Shown one piece after another: positions 15,988-22,415 of a stretch of 30,269 nt of DNA. This DNA is from JBOHDX01 sp050700835 (GTDB lineage Bacteria > Actinomycetota > Actinomycetes > Propionibacteriales > Nocardioidaceae), in contig JBOHDX010000147.1 in assembly GCA_050700835.1 (NCBI GenBank), forward strand, positions 1 through 30,269. The letters run 5' to 3'. Both the position numbers and the translations under genes were made by a program. Position 1 is the stretch's first letter. Each line of letters begins with the position of its first letter. The notes beneath the pieces were generated by a model, which saw only the letters and a program-made list of their open reading frames with translations, did no database searches and was not told the DNA's origin.

Positions 15988-16550
15988 CCCTGCATGCCGA
16001 CGCCACGTCGGTGCTGAGGCGTTGGCGAGCCCCTGACCTCGGCCAGGAGACTCTGCGGCACCTCTATCTCGCGCACCTCGGCGCGCACCCCGATGCCTTG
16101 TCGCGGCGGTGCCACCCGGACCACCTCACCGCCAGTTCGATCATCGTCGACCCGGCCGGACCCCGCGTGCTGCTGACCCTGCACCGACGGATCCGCCGGT
16201 GGCTGCAGACCGGAGGGCACTGCGAGGACGACGACACCACGATGGCGGTGGCCGCCCTCCGGGAGGCCACCGAGGAGTCGGGGATCACGGGGCTCGAGGT
16301 CGGTGCCGGTCCGCTGCGCCTGTCGTACCACGAGGTGCCGTGCGGACCAGCCCGTCCTGCGCACCATCTCGACGTGCAGTACCTCGTGATGGCGCCGGCC
16401 GGCGCGGTCGAGCGCTGCAGCGAGGAGTCGGCGGCGCTGCGGTGGTTCCCCGCCGAGGCACTGCCCCCGGACGCCGACGGCGCCGTCCGGAGCCTGGTCA
16501 CGGCCGCCTGCAGCGAGATCCGACGTGACCCGACGCTGACCCGACGCTGA
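15984..16550 (+). CDS. Nudix hydrolase
   Basis: This is a 188-aa protein with a complete Nudix box at about residues 77-101 (GGHCEDDDTTMAVAALREAT followed by EESGI), matching Gx5Ex7REUxEExGU. Nudix enzymes hydrolyse nucleoside diphosphates linked to another group. The substrate here cannot be told. The GTG at 15984 overlaps the metalloprotease TGA (GTGA), so the two are translationally coupled. A longer upstream frame exists only antiphase within the protease gene. The last codons (DPTLTRR) lie in an 11-bp tandem repeat that continues through the stop codon. Confidence 0.88.
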   Translation: MTLHADATSVLRRWRAPDLGQETLRHLYLAHLGAHPDALSRRCHPDHLTASSIIVDPAGPRVLLTLHRRIRRWLQTGGHCEDDDTTMAVAALREATEESGITGLEVGAGPLRLSYHEVPCGPARPAHHLDVQYLVMAPAGAVERCSEESAALRWFPAEALPPDADGAVRSLVTAACSEIRRDPTLTRR

Positions 16551-16581
16551 CCCGACGCTGGCCCGACGCTGGCCCGACGCT
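16527..16581 (+). repeat. Five 11-bp tandem units crossing the Nudix stop codon
   Basis: Units of GACCCGACGCT (three copies, 16527-16559) and GGCCCGACGCT (two copies, 16560-16581) run in series, with a degenerate sixth. The Nudix TGA (16548-16550) lies inside the array. Eleven is not a multiple of three, so copy change would alter the reading frame at the C-terminus. Confidence 0.9.
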
Positions 16582-16609
16582 GGCCCGGCTTGAGCGGGGT
16601 CAGCGTCGG
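16574..16609. terminator. Hairpin between convergent Nudix and YgjP-type genes
   Basis: CCGACGCTG (16574-16582) and CAGCGTCGG (16601-16609) form a perfect 9-bp stem, with further CCC/GGG pairing inside. It lies between two convergent genes and would serve both strands. The left arm is the last copy of the 11-bp repeat. Confidence 0.75.
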
Positions 16610-16625
16610 ATCGTGCTGCGGGCGG

Positions 16626-17177
16626 TCAGGCGTCCTCGTCCCACGGGATGCCGGACACCGCCGAGATGCCCTCGAGATAGCCACGGGCCCGCTCGGTCTT
16701 GGGATAGCGCGCCACCCACGTCCAAAACGCCTTCGTGTGCCCGGGCACCAGCAGGTGCGCAAGCTCGTGCACCAGCACGTAGTCGACGACCCACGACGGC
16801 ATCCCCTGCAAGCGGGTGGACAACCGGATGGTGCGGTCCGCGATCGTGCACGAGCCCCAGCGGGACTCCTGGTTGCTGACCCAGCGCACCGACGCAGGCT
16901 GTGCCCGGCCCTCGAAGTAGCGACGAGACAGGTCGGCGGCCCTGCGGGTCAACGCCTCGTCGGTCGGACGGCGGCGCTGGTCACGACGGTCGAGCCGGGT
17001 CAGCATCTGCTCGACCCAGTCACGCTCCTCGGCCTTGGTCATCCGGGCGGGCATCAGCACGACGACCTTGTCGCCGTCGCGGTAGGCGGCGACCGTACGC
17101 CGCCGGCGGCGGCTGCGGCGCACCTCGACCTCGGGGCGGCTGTCACCGCTCCGCTCGGTCCCGCTGATCTGCGCCAC
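16626..17177 (-). CDS. M48/YgjP-type (DUF45) zinc metallopeptidase
   Basis: This is a 183-aa protein with the zinc-binding motif HELAHL (residues 137-142: His137, Glu138, His141) and the downstream His of GH (147). The upstream block ESRWGSC (104-110) is also typical of the YgjP/DUF45 family. The N-terminus is basic (RRSRRRRR). No membrane segment or signal peptide is seen, so it is probably cytoplasmic. The GTG at 17177 is chosen because the family domain begins soon after it. An in-frame extension to 17873 runs through intergenic sequence with DnaA-like boxes and was rejected. TACCGT 7 bases upstream suggests a leaderless transcript. Confidence 0.83.
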   Translation of the reverse strand: MAQISGTERSGDSRPEVEVRRSRRRRRTVAAYRDGDKVVVLMPARMTKAEERDWVEQMLTRLDRRDQRRRPTDEALTRRAADLSRRYFEGRAQPASVRWVSNQESRWGSCTIADRTIRLSTRLQGMPSWVVDYVLVHELAHLLVPGHTKAFWTWVARYPKTERARGYLEGISAVSGIPWDEDA

Positions 17178-17871
17178 AGCAGAACGGTAGTCGGCGGGTA
17201 CCGCCCGGGGTGGCAGATGTCGAGGACTCGCCCGGACGCACCACGAATCGACCCGGCCACGGCCGGCAGGACACCGATCGGCGGATCCGGCCGCTATCCG
17301 GACAGCTCTTACCCACAGCCGGGACTTTTTTCGCTCCACACCCGGTGGACGGCCATCGGCGCAGGTCAGGGACGTGTCTTGGTGTGGTTCTGTCCGGTTG
17401 TCCCCAGGTTGTCCACCGTGTGAACCGGCGGGTTCCACACCTACGGGCGCTAGGTCCACACCTTGTCCACAACGTTGTCCACAGGGGTGGATACCGGCCC
17501 GTTGACCGGCGTCGGCGGGGCCACCTAGGTTGACCGCAGACGAGGTCTCCGGGACCGGTCGGCGGCACCTCCGCAGGGGAAGGCGAGGTTGTCGGCGGCC
17601 GCTCCGGGGGCCTCTCTCCTCGTCCGAGGGCCGGCCCGCTCCACCGCTTCGGCATCCACGCTCGCCCGGCCGGGCTCCCCGCAGGCTCCCGGCCAGCTCC
17701 CCGCCTCGCGCCGTGTCGCTGACGCCTGCGCTCACGCCTGCCGTAAGGTGGCGCGAGGCCTGGGTACGTGCCCAGGCTTTCGACGGGATCTTCCCATGCG
17801 TCCCCCGTCGCGACCCGTACCAATGCGGGCCCTCCACCCGGGGGCAGCGCACACGACACAAGGAGTACGTC
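17178..17871. other. 694-bp gene-free divergent intergenic region
   Basis: No coding sequence is convincing here. It holds the DnaA-box-like array at 17398-17483, an outlying TTACCCACA at 17309-17317, a T6 tract at 17325-17331, and a 20-bp palindrome GCCTGGG-TACGTG-CCCAGGC at 17758-17777 that may be an operator for the DUF5679 gene. A good ribosome-binding site (AAGGAG, 17860-17865) precedes the next gene. The length is exceptional for this compact window. Confidence 0.6.
17398..17483 (+). promoter_or_regulatory. Helically phased array of DnaA-box-like nonamers
   Basis: Same-orientation nonamers resemble the actinobacterial DnaA box TTGTCCACA. Those at 17463-17471 and 17475-17483 are exact. 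TTGTCCCCA (17398-17406) and TTGTCCACC (17409-17417) have one mismatch. AGGTCCACA (17452-17460) has two. GGTTCCACA (17431-17439) keeps TCCACA. Start-to-start spacings are 11, 22, 21, 11 and 12 bp, so all sites face one side of the helix. Off-origin DnaA-box clusters that affect replication control are known in Streptomyces. A role here is inferred. Confidence 0.68.
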
Positions 17872-18030
17872 ATGACGGAGACGTGGAGCGGCGAGTTCTA
17901 CTGCGTCAAGTGCAAGGCGAAGCGTGAGGCTTCGGGTGAGGTCCGCGTCAACGACAAGGGCACTCGCATGGCCAAGGCCAAGTGCCCGGTCTGCGGCACC
18001 AACCTCAACCGCATCCTCGGCAAGGCCTGA
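17872..18030 (+). CDS. DUF5679-type zinc-ribbon small protein
   Basis: This is a 52-aa protein with two CxxC pairs: CVKC near residues 11-14 and CPVC near 38-41. This gives a four-Cys zinc ribbon, with a conserved GEFYCVKCKAKR start and a GTNLNRILGKA end. The ATG at 17872 has AAGGAG 6 bases upstream, which decides against a long in-frame extension back to 17530. The family is widespread in actinobacteria. Function is not known, though the size and basic character suggest nucleic-acid or ribosome association (inference). It is followed by a 10-bp repeat and a strong hairpin, so it appears to be a separate, well-expressed transcript. Confidence 0.86.
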   Translation: MTETWSGEFYCVKCKAKREASGEVRVNDKGTRMAKAKCPVCGTNLNRILGKA

Positions 18031-18040
18031 CCACCCTCGA

Positions 18041-18090
18041 CCAGGTTCGATCAGGTTCGATCAGGTTCGACCAGGTTCGACCAGGTTCGA
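18041..18090 (+). repeat. Five 10-bp tandem units YCAGGTTCGA
   Basis: Five consecutive 10-base units (CCAGGTTCGA or TCAGGTTCGA) lie directly after the DUF5679 stop, with a degenerate unit on each side. The 10-bp period places each copy on the same face of the helix. It lies between the stop codon and the terminator hairpin, so it is transcribed. Confidence 0.92.
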
Positions 18091-18130
18091 CCACAGCGTC
18101 CGCGGCGCACGGCCCGCGGCTGAGCGCGAC

Positions 18131-18167
18131 ACAGCGGGCCCCGGCATCATCAGCCGGGGCCCGCTGT
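18131..18167 (+). terminator. Strong terminator hairpin after the DUF5679 gene
   Basis: A perfect 15-bp stem, ACAGCGGGCCCCGGC (18131-18145) with GCCGGGGCCCGCTGT (18153-18167), closes a 7-base loop ATCATCA. It lies between the DUF5679 gene and the ABC1 kinase gene. No T-run follows. Confidence 0.85.
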
Positions 18168-18193
18168 CGATGTCCGTGCGGGAGGATGGGTCC

Positions 18194-19558
18194 ATGACCT
18201 CCAGCGACCCCGGCGAGCCGGCGCGCGACAACGCGGGCGCGCTGCCCCGCCGCACGGTCGCGCGTACCGCTCGCCTGGCCACGCTGCCGCTGGGATTCGC
18301 CGGCCGCGCCACGCTGGGCCTGGGAAAGCGGCTAACCGGCGCCTCCGCGGACGCGGTGCTGACCGAGGTGCAGCTGCGCACCGCCGAGCAGATGTTCAAC
18401 GTCCTCGGCGAGCTCAAGGGCGGAGCGATGAAGTTCGGCCAAGCGCTGTCGGTGTTCGAGGCCGCCCTGCCGGACGAGCTGGCCGGCCCCTACCGCGCGA
18501 CCCTGACCCGGCTGCAGGACTCGGCACCGCCGATGGACTCCGCCGCCGTGCACCGGGTGCTGGCCCGCGAGCTCGGTCCCGGCTGGCGCCGTCAGCTGGT
18601 CGAGCTCGACGACTCTCCTGCGGCGGCGGCCTCGATCGGGCAGGTCCACCGGGGCCGGTGGCACGACGGGCGCGAGGTCGCGGTCAAGGTGCAGTACCCC
18701 GGCGCCGGCGACGCCCTGCGATCCGACCTGCGGCAGATCGCCCGCGCGGCGCGACTGTTCGGCACCCTGCTCCCGGGCGTCGACGTGCAGCCGCTCATCT
18801 CCGAGCTGCGTGACCGGATCGTCGAGGAGCTCGACTACGACCTCGAGGCCTCCGCCCAGCAGACGTTCGCCGAGGCGTTCGCCGGCGATCCCCAGATCTT
18901 GGTTCCCTCGGTTGTCGCCCACACCGACAAGGTCCTCGTCACCACCTGGATGGACAGCACGTCGTCGCTGTCCAGGCTCATTGCCGAAGGCGACCAGTCG
19001 GACCGCAACAGGTTCGGCGAGCTCTACGTCCGGTTCCTGTTCTCCGGTCCGTCACGGACCGGGCTGCTGCACGCCGACCCGCACCCCGGCAACTTCCGGG
19101 TGCTGGCCGACGGCCGCCTCGGCGTAGTCGACTTCGGTGCCGTGGCACGGCTGCCCGACCATGCGCTTCCGAGGCCGATCGGCAGGCTCCTGCGCCGTGC
19201 GGTGGAGGACGACTACGACGCGGTCGTGGCCGGGCTGCGCGAGGAGGGGTTCATCAAGCCGGGGATCTCGATCGAGACCGGCGTGATGCGGGACTATCTC
19301 GCACCGTTCGTGGAGCCGGCCCAGGTGGACGTGTTCCGGTTCAGCCGCACCTGGATGCGGCGCCAGGCGAACCGGATCAACTCTCCGCGCAAGGAAGGCT
19401 TCGCCACCGCCATCAAGATCAACCTTCCCCCGTCGTACCTCCTGATCCACCGGGTCTGGATCGGGGGGATCGGGGTGCTCAGCCAACTCGAGGCGGAGGC
19501 GCCGTTCCGGGCCATCTGCGCGGAGTCGCTGCCCGGCTTCGCCGAGCCGTCCCTCTAG
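18194..19558 (+). CDS. ABC1/ADCK (UbiB-like) atypical kinase
   Basis: This is a 454-aa protein of the ABC1/ADCK/UbiB family (Rv3197-like). Diagnostic motifs are KGGAMKFGQ (75-83, the family KxGQ motif), the Ala-rich nucleotide loop AAAASIGQVHRG (143-154), the VAVKVQ lysine (about 165), LDYDLEA (213-219), the catalytic HADPHPGN (293-300) and the metal-binding VDFG (312-315). Family members act as ATP-dependent regulators of isoprenoid-lipid or quinone metabolism. In mycobacteria the neighbouring gene is linked to macrolide tolerance, but a role here is inference. The ATG at 18194 has GGAGG 8 bases upstream. A second ATG at 18170 lacks one. Confidence 0.9.
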   Translation: MTSSDPGEPARDNAGALPRRTVARTARLATLPLGFAGRATLGLGKRLTGASADAVLTEVQLRTAEQMFNVLGELKGGAMKFGQALSVFEAALPDELAGPYRATLTRLQDSAPPMDSAAVHRVLARELGPGWRRQLVELDDSPAAAASIGQVHRGRWHDGREVAVKVQYPGAGDALRSDLRQIARAARLFGTLLPGVDVQPLISELRDRIVEELDYDLEASAQQTFAEAFAGDPQILVPSVVAHTDKVLVTTWMDSTSSLSRLIAEGDQSDRNRFGELYVRFLFSGPSRTGLLHADPHPGNFRVLADGRLGVVDFGAVARLPDHALPRPIGRLLRRAVEDDYDAVVAGLREEGFIKPGISIETGVMRDYLAPFVEPAQVDVFRFSRTWMRRQANRINSPRKEGFATAIKINLPPSYLLIHRVWIGGIGVLSQLEAEAPFRAICAESLPGFAEPSL

Positions 19559-19657
19559 GCTGCTCCGCTTGCGCCACAGGCGCTGTTGCGGGCCATGGTT
19601 GGCCGGAGCTGGACGCCCGACCGTCACGTAACGTCCCGCCGGACGGCCCCGCGCGGA

Positions 19658-20911
19658 TCAATCGGAGGAACGAGAGCCGGCTCGGCGCGGGTCAGCTCTG
19701 GTGACCGTCGCTCCGCCTCCGCTGATCACGCCGATCAGCCGCCGGACAAGCGCGTGCCGCGCCGCGAGCCGCCGCGTCGCTCGACGGACGGGCCCCGGAG
19801 TCACCATTCCCGCCACCGCCTCGCGCAGCTGCTCGACCTCGTGCCGAAGCCCCGCTGCCTCCTGCTCGACGCGGGCTAGCTCACCGCGGGCCGCGACCAG
19901 CGCCCCGAGCAACTCGGCGACGATGTCGGCGGTCAGGCCCAGCCCCGAGGTGGCGCCGGGAGCCGCCGGCAGCCCGGGCTCGCCGTCGAGCGTCGACAGC
20001 GACCCTCGGACGTCGAGCCCGCCGTCGCGCAGACACGCCAACGCCTCGGCCTGGCGGCGGTCGATCGTCGTCCGGCGCTCCTGCGGCAGTGGCACCGGGT
20101 CCGACGGCACCGCCGCCGGCAGCACCTCGCGGACGAGGGTCCCACCCACCACCGAGGCGTACTCGTCGTCGTCGAGCTTGTCCTCGAGCCGCGAGTTGAC
20201 CTGCGCGAGCAGCTCGGTGGCGGTCAGTCCCAGCCCGGCGTTCGGGCTGATCTGCGGGTCGCCGAGCTCCACGTCGCACGGCAGCCCCACAACACCGGCG
20301 AAGTCCTCCCACAGGCAGACCCGCGGCGCCGCCGCATCGGCCAGCACCACGTGGAACCGGGCGGGCGGCACCGCGGCGGACCAGCGGCCCCAGACGTCAA
20401 CGAGGTCGTGATGGGTCCAGAACCATCGCCCCAGGTGCGTGTCGTCACCTCGGTCGAGCACGGCGACCAAGTAGTCGGCCCAGTCCTGCGTGTGCCGGTG
20501 CTTGACCTGCTCCTGCCAGTCCGAGCGCAGCATCGCCGCAAGGGGCCGGAGGGTGTAGACGACGTGCAGCTCACGATCCGGGAACGAGCCGGCCACCCGG
20601 CGTACCGCCTCGGCGTCGGCGCCGCACAACAACTCGTGGGACAGCACGACGTCGCCCCGGACGCCGCCCGCGCGCCGGGCCAGCCGCTCCCAAGCGCCCT
20701 CCCACTCGGGGCGGAGTTGGCCCCCCCACGGCATCGCACGGACATCGACGGTGGCGTGGAAAGCCTCGTCGGGTGCGGCTAGCGGGTAGTGGACGCCGTG
20801 CGCAGGCCACACGTTGCGGTGATCCCAGAGGATCCGCTGCAGGAAGGTCGTGCCGGTCTTGGGCGCGCCGATGTGCACGAATGCGCGGTCCGGTCGTGCC
20901 GCCTGGTCCAC
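19658..20911 (-). CDS. Sulfotransferase-family protein with C-terminal coiled coil
   Basis: This is a 417-aa protein. FVHIGAPKTGTTFLQ at the N-terminus (about residues 11-25) is the 5'-phosphosulfate-binding loop of PAPS-dependent sulfotransferases. A second region near SHELLCG and the VVYTLRPLAAMLRSDWQEQV segment fits the 3'-phosphate-binding part. The last 90 residues include a heptad-rich helix (LVAARGELARVEQEAAGLRH) and a basic tail. The acceptor (glycan, lipid or small molecule) is unknown. GTG at 20911 is chosen because AGGAG lies 5 bases upstream; a GTG five codons earlier lacks one. It is convergent with the ABC1 kinase and interrupts the kinase-to-whiB7 order seen in mycobacteria, so it looks accessory. 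Confidence 0.8.
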   Translation of the reverse strand: MDQAARPDRAFVHIGAPKTGTTFLQRILWDHRNVWPAHGVHYPLAAPDEAFHATVDVRAMPWGGQLRPEWEGAWERLARRAGGVRGDVVLSHELLCGADAEAVRRVAGSFPDRELHVVYTLRPLAAMLRSDWQEQVKHRHTQDWADYLVAVLDRGDDTHLGRWFWTHHDLVDVWGRWSAAVPPARFHVVLADAAAPRVCLWEDFAGVVGLPCDVELGDPQISPNAGLGLTATELLAQVNSRLEDKLDDDEYASVVGGTLVREVLPAAVPSDPVPLPQERRTTIDRRQAEALACLRDGGLDVRGSLSTLDGEPGLPAAPGATSGLGLTADIVAELLGALVAARGELARVEQEAAGLRHEVEQLREAVAGMVTPGPVRRATRRLAARHALVRRLIGVISGGGATVTRADPRRAGSRSSD

Positions 20912-21004
20912 CGTCGCTCCTGTCACGTGCTCGGCCCGGTTCGCACCGGCGCCCGGTCTGACACTGTAGGGAGTGGCTCGCCGTGGTCCGGGACCGGCGG
21001 GCAG

Positions 21005-21169
21005 TCACCACCACTCGTTGTCGAGACGCCCCTCGATGCCCCGGACGTTGTCGCGTGAGCACCGGTCGCAGTAGACGAGGGTGCGTCCCTGCTCGACCGA
21101 CGTGGTCCAGGTCAGCGGCAGCGACTCGCCCGGCGCGGTCGCCCCGCAGAACGCGCAGGTGGGAACCAT
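21005..21169 (-). CDS. 54-aa zinc-ribbon-like CxxC protein
   Basis: An ATG at 21169 opens a 54-aa frame with CAFCG near residues 5-9 and CDRC at 34-37, two CxxC pairs that could bind zinc. It has the conserved-looking core LPLTWTTSVEQGRTLVYCDR and ends in DNEWW. The Cys spacing, aromatic end and coding-like codon use support a real gene despite its size. The ribosome-binding site is weak. It lies 93 bp upstream of the sulfotransferase start, on the same strand, and may be co-transcribed. Similar short proteins occur in other actinobacteria as uncharacterised proteins. Confidence 0.72.
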   Translation of the reverse strand: MVPTCAFCGATAPGESLPLTWTTSVEQGRTLVYCDRCSRDNVRGIEGRLDNEWW

Positions 21170-21271
21170 GCCCCGTTTCTACACCCGCGGCGACCGGGCT
21201 CAGCCGGTGTCAGCCGCTCAACCCGCGGTAGGGCGCGGCGTCTCGGCAGCCGTCATGCCCTGACAGGGACG

Positions 21272-21310
21272 ACGGTGCCCCGGCCCACGTGTCGTGGACC
21301 GGGGCACCGT
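21272..21310 (-). terminator. Terminator hairpin downstream of the whiB7 unit
   Basis: ACGGTGCCCCGG (21272-21283) pairs with CCGGGGCACCGT (21299-21310). Inside, CCAC pairs with GTGG across one mismatch and a 5-base loop. It lies between the small helical protein and the CxxC protein genes and would end the whiB7 transcript. Confidence 0.78.
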
Positions 21311-21376
21311 GACTCTCCGTCGAACCTAAGGAGGCGGGGTTCCGCGCCGGCCGGAGCCGGCGCCGAACCGCTTGCC

Positions 21377-21541
21377 TCAGAGGGCCCGGGCGAGGTGGAG
21401 GCGAGCCTGGCTGGCCGCCTTCTCGGCCTTGCGGGCCATTCGCTGTGCGCGGGACAACTCGTGGCCCCTGCGCGCCTGCTGCGCCCGCTCGAGGCGCTCG
21501 CGACTATGCGCGCGCGCCAGTTCTTCATACATGAGATTCAT
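21377..21541 (-). CDS. Small basic helical protein downstream of whiB7
   Basis: This is a 54-aa protein that is almost wholly amphipathic, Arg/Lys/Ala-rich helix (MNLMYEELARAHSRERLERA, ending RLHLARAL). The ATG at 21541 has AAGGAG 7 bases upstream. A GTG at 21592 in the same frame also has a ribosome-binding site (GAAGGA, 7 bases) and would add 17 residues, so two forms are possible. Similar short proteins starting with MNLMY are common in actinobacteria. Function is unknown. It lies about 100 bp after whiB7 on the same strand, with a terminator after it, so it is probably co-expressed with whiB7. Confidence 0.72.
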   Translation of the reverse strand: MNLMYEELARAHSRERLERAQQARRGHELSRAQRMARKAEKAASQARLHLARAL

Positions 21542-21644
21542 GGTGGTGCTCCTTGCGGTCTCAAAGGTGTGGTACTGCGTGTTGTCGGTCACTTGGTCTT
21601 CCTTCGGGTATGGCCGGCTGCGTTGGCGCCGCCGACTCGTTGAG

Positions 21645-21938
21645 TCACGCGGCGACAGGGTGCTTACGCGGACGACCACGCGGACGCTTGCGTGGAATCA
21701 CGACACCTTGCGCGAACAGCTCGCCTCCCCAGACTCCCCAGGGCTCGCGCCGGTCGAGGGCTCCGGCCAGGCATTCGGCCCGCAGTGGGCACGCCGTGCA
21801 CAGAGCCTTCGCCAGCTCGACGTCGGCCGGACTCTCGGCGAAGAACAGCTCTGCGTCGTTGGTACGGCACGGAAGCTGGCTCTCGTCGACGCCGTCGGGC
21901 GAGATGCTTGCGAGTGTGTCGAGAACGCTGATGGTCAT
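21645..21938 (-). CDS. whiB7: WhiB7-type iron-sulfur transcription factor
   Basis: This is a 97-aa protein with four Fe-S cysteines (Cys24, Cys47, Cys50, Cys56; CTAC spacing), the GVWGGE turn (68-73) and a C-terminal AT-hook (RGRPRKH, 87-93). The AT-hook distinguishes WhiB7 from other WhiB proteins. WhiB7 binds the main sigma factor and A/T-rich DNA just upstream of -35 elements, activating intrinsic antibiotic-resistance genes and itself. The ATG at 21938 is preceded by the near-perfect ribosome-binding site AAGGAGGTGA. Transcription appears to start about 470 bases upstream, with a uORF and an attenuator in the leader. The position beside uvrD2 matches mycobacteria. Confidence 0.94.
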   Translation of the reverse strand: MTISVLDTLASISPDGVDESQLPCRTNDAELFFAESPADVELAKALCTACPLRAECLAGALDRREPWGVWGGELFAQGVVIPRKRPRGRPRKHPVAA

Positions 21939-22051
21939 GTGTCACCTCCTTCGATCTGTCGGTTCGACGGTGGGACCGAGGTCCCGGGCAAAACAGAAAG
22001 GCCGCGGAATCCGATGGGATTCCGCGGCCTGGAGGCGCCGGTCTGTTTCAT
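21935..22051 (-). CDS. Possible second leader ORF running into whiB7
   Basis: The frame starts at an ATG directly after the uORF stop (TAG-ATG) and runs 38 codons through the attenuator. It ends in a TGA that overlaps the whiB7 ATG as ATGA. It begins MKQTGASRPRN and its last codons include the whiB7 ribosome-binding site. It has no close ribosome-binding site of its own (GGAG is 17 bases upstream), so translation would depend on reinitiation after the uORF. It may be chance; conservation is untested. Confidence 0.35.
   Translation of the reverse strand: MKQTGASRPRNPIGFRGLSVLPGTSVPPSNRQIEGGDT
21988..22030 (-). terminator. Intrinsic terminator (attenuator) in the whiB7 leader
   Basis: AGGCCGCGGAATCC (21999-22012) and GGATTCCGCGGCCT (22017-22030) form a perfect 14-bp stem with a 4-base loop. 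On the transcribed strand it is followed by TTCTGTTTTG, a T-rich tract rare in this genome. This is the only hairpin in the window with a proper U-tail. It lies between the uORF stop and the whiB7 ribosome-binding site, where a regulated attenuator should be. Confidence 0.9.
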
Positions 22052-22060
22052 CTAGACCGG
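22038..22060 (-). promoter_or_regulatory. Stem at the uORF stop codon in the whiB7 leader
   Basis: CCGGTCT (22038-22044) pairs with AGACCGG (22054-22060) around a 9-base loop. The uORF stop codon (22052-22054) and the next ATG (22049-22051) lie in and beside it. A ribosome finishing the uORF would disrupt this stem but not the terminator 21 bases further on. The segment GCCGCGGC (22152-22159) inside the uORF could instead pair with the terminator arm. The switching mechanism is inference. Confidence 0.5.
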
Positions 22061-22309
22061 TGGACTCCAGCCGCTTCGTCCCATCGCGAAACCCTTGGGT
22101 GCGTTGACGGACGGCAGGTGGACAGAGATCTCCCCGACGAGGTTGCTCGGCGCCGCGGCGATCACCGACGTGCGGCTGCCGCCGCCCTGGCGCACCGTGT
22201 CCGGGCACACCGGGCCACGCGCGAGAAGGTCCACGCCATAGGGGAAGGCGCGGGTGGACGTGCGCATGCGCATCGGCAAGGCCGTCGGTGCGGTGTGTGT
22301 GATGTCCAT
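22052..22309 (-). CDS. Leader peptide/uORF upstream of whiB7
   Basis: This is an 85-codon frame with an ATG at 22309 and GGAAGGAGG 8 bases upstream, one of the best ribosome-binding sites in the window. The product begins MDITHTAPTALPMRMRTSTR and ends GRSGWSPPV; no known domain is recognised. It lies within the whiB7 leader, starting about 100 bases after the predicted transcription start and stopping 21 bases before the attenuator. In mycobacteria whiB7 is induced by ribosome-targeting drugs through a translated uORF that controls a leader terminator. This uORF would play that role, though it is long for such a peptide. Confidence 0.72.
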   Translation of the reverse strand: MDITHTAPTALPMRMRTSTRAFPYGVDLLARGPVCPDTVRQGGGSRTSVIAAAPSNLVGEISVHLPSVNAPKGFAMGRSGWSPPV

Positions 22310-22415
22310 CGTGGGCGCCTCCTTCCAGGAGTGGTCCGGATCGAGCCTGGTTGCTGCAGGGAAACCGAGTAAGGATCTTTGACGCAGGTGAGACCTTACG
22401 CAGTCGTTGGGCTAG

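Noticed and set aside
15249..16367. 372-aa minus-strand frame opposite the metalloprotease and Nudix genes
   Set aside because: It is Ser/Arg/Ala-rich shadow sequence with no motif, while the opposite strand has a complete Nudix box.
17178..17871. Chromosomal oriC
   Set aside because: DnaA-box-like sites are present, but no dnaA, dnaN, recF, gyrB or rpmH is nearby and there is no clear A/T-rich unwinding region. An off-origin DnaA cluster fits better.
17178..17873. N-terminal extension of the YgjP-type metallopeptidase across the intergenic region
   Set aside because: It would translate the DnaA-box array and palindromes and lies outside the family domain. The GTG at 17177 is sufficient.
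19559..19657. Terminator between the ABC1 kinase and sulfotransferase genes
   Set aside because: Small inverted repeats (GCGCC-ACA-GGCGC and GGCC pairs) are present, but stems are short and no single strong hairpin could be defined.
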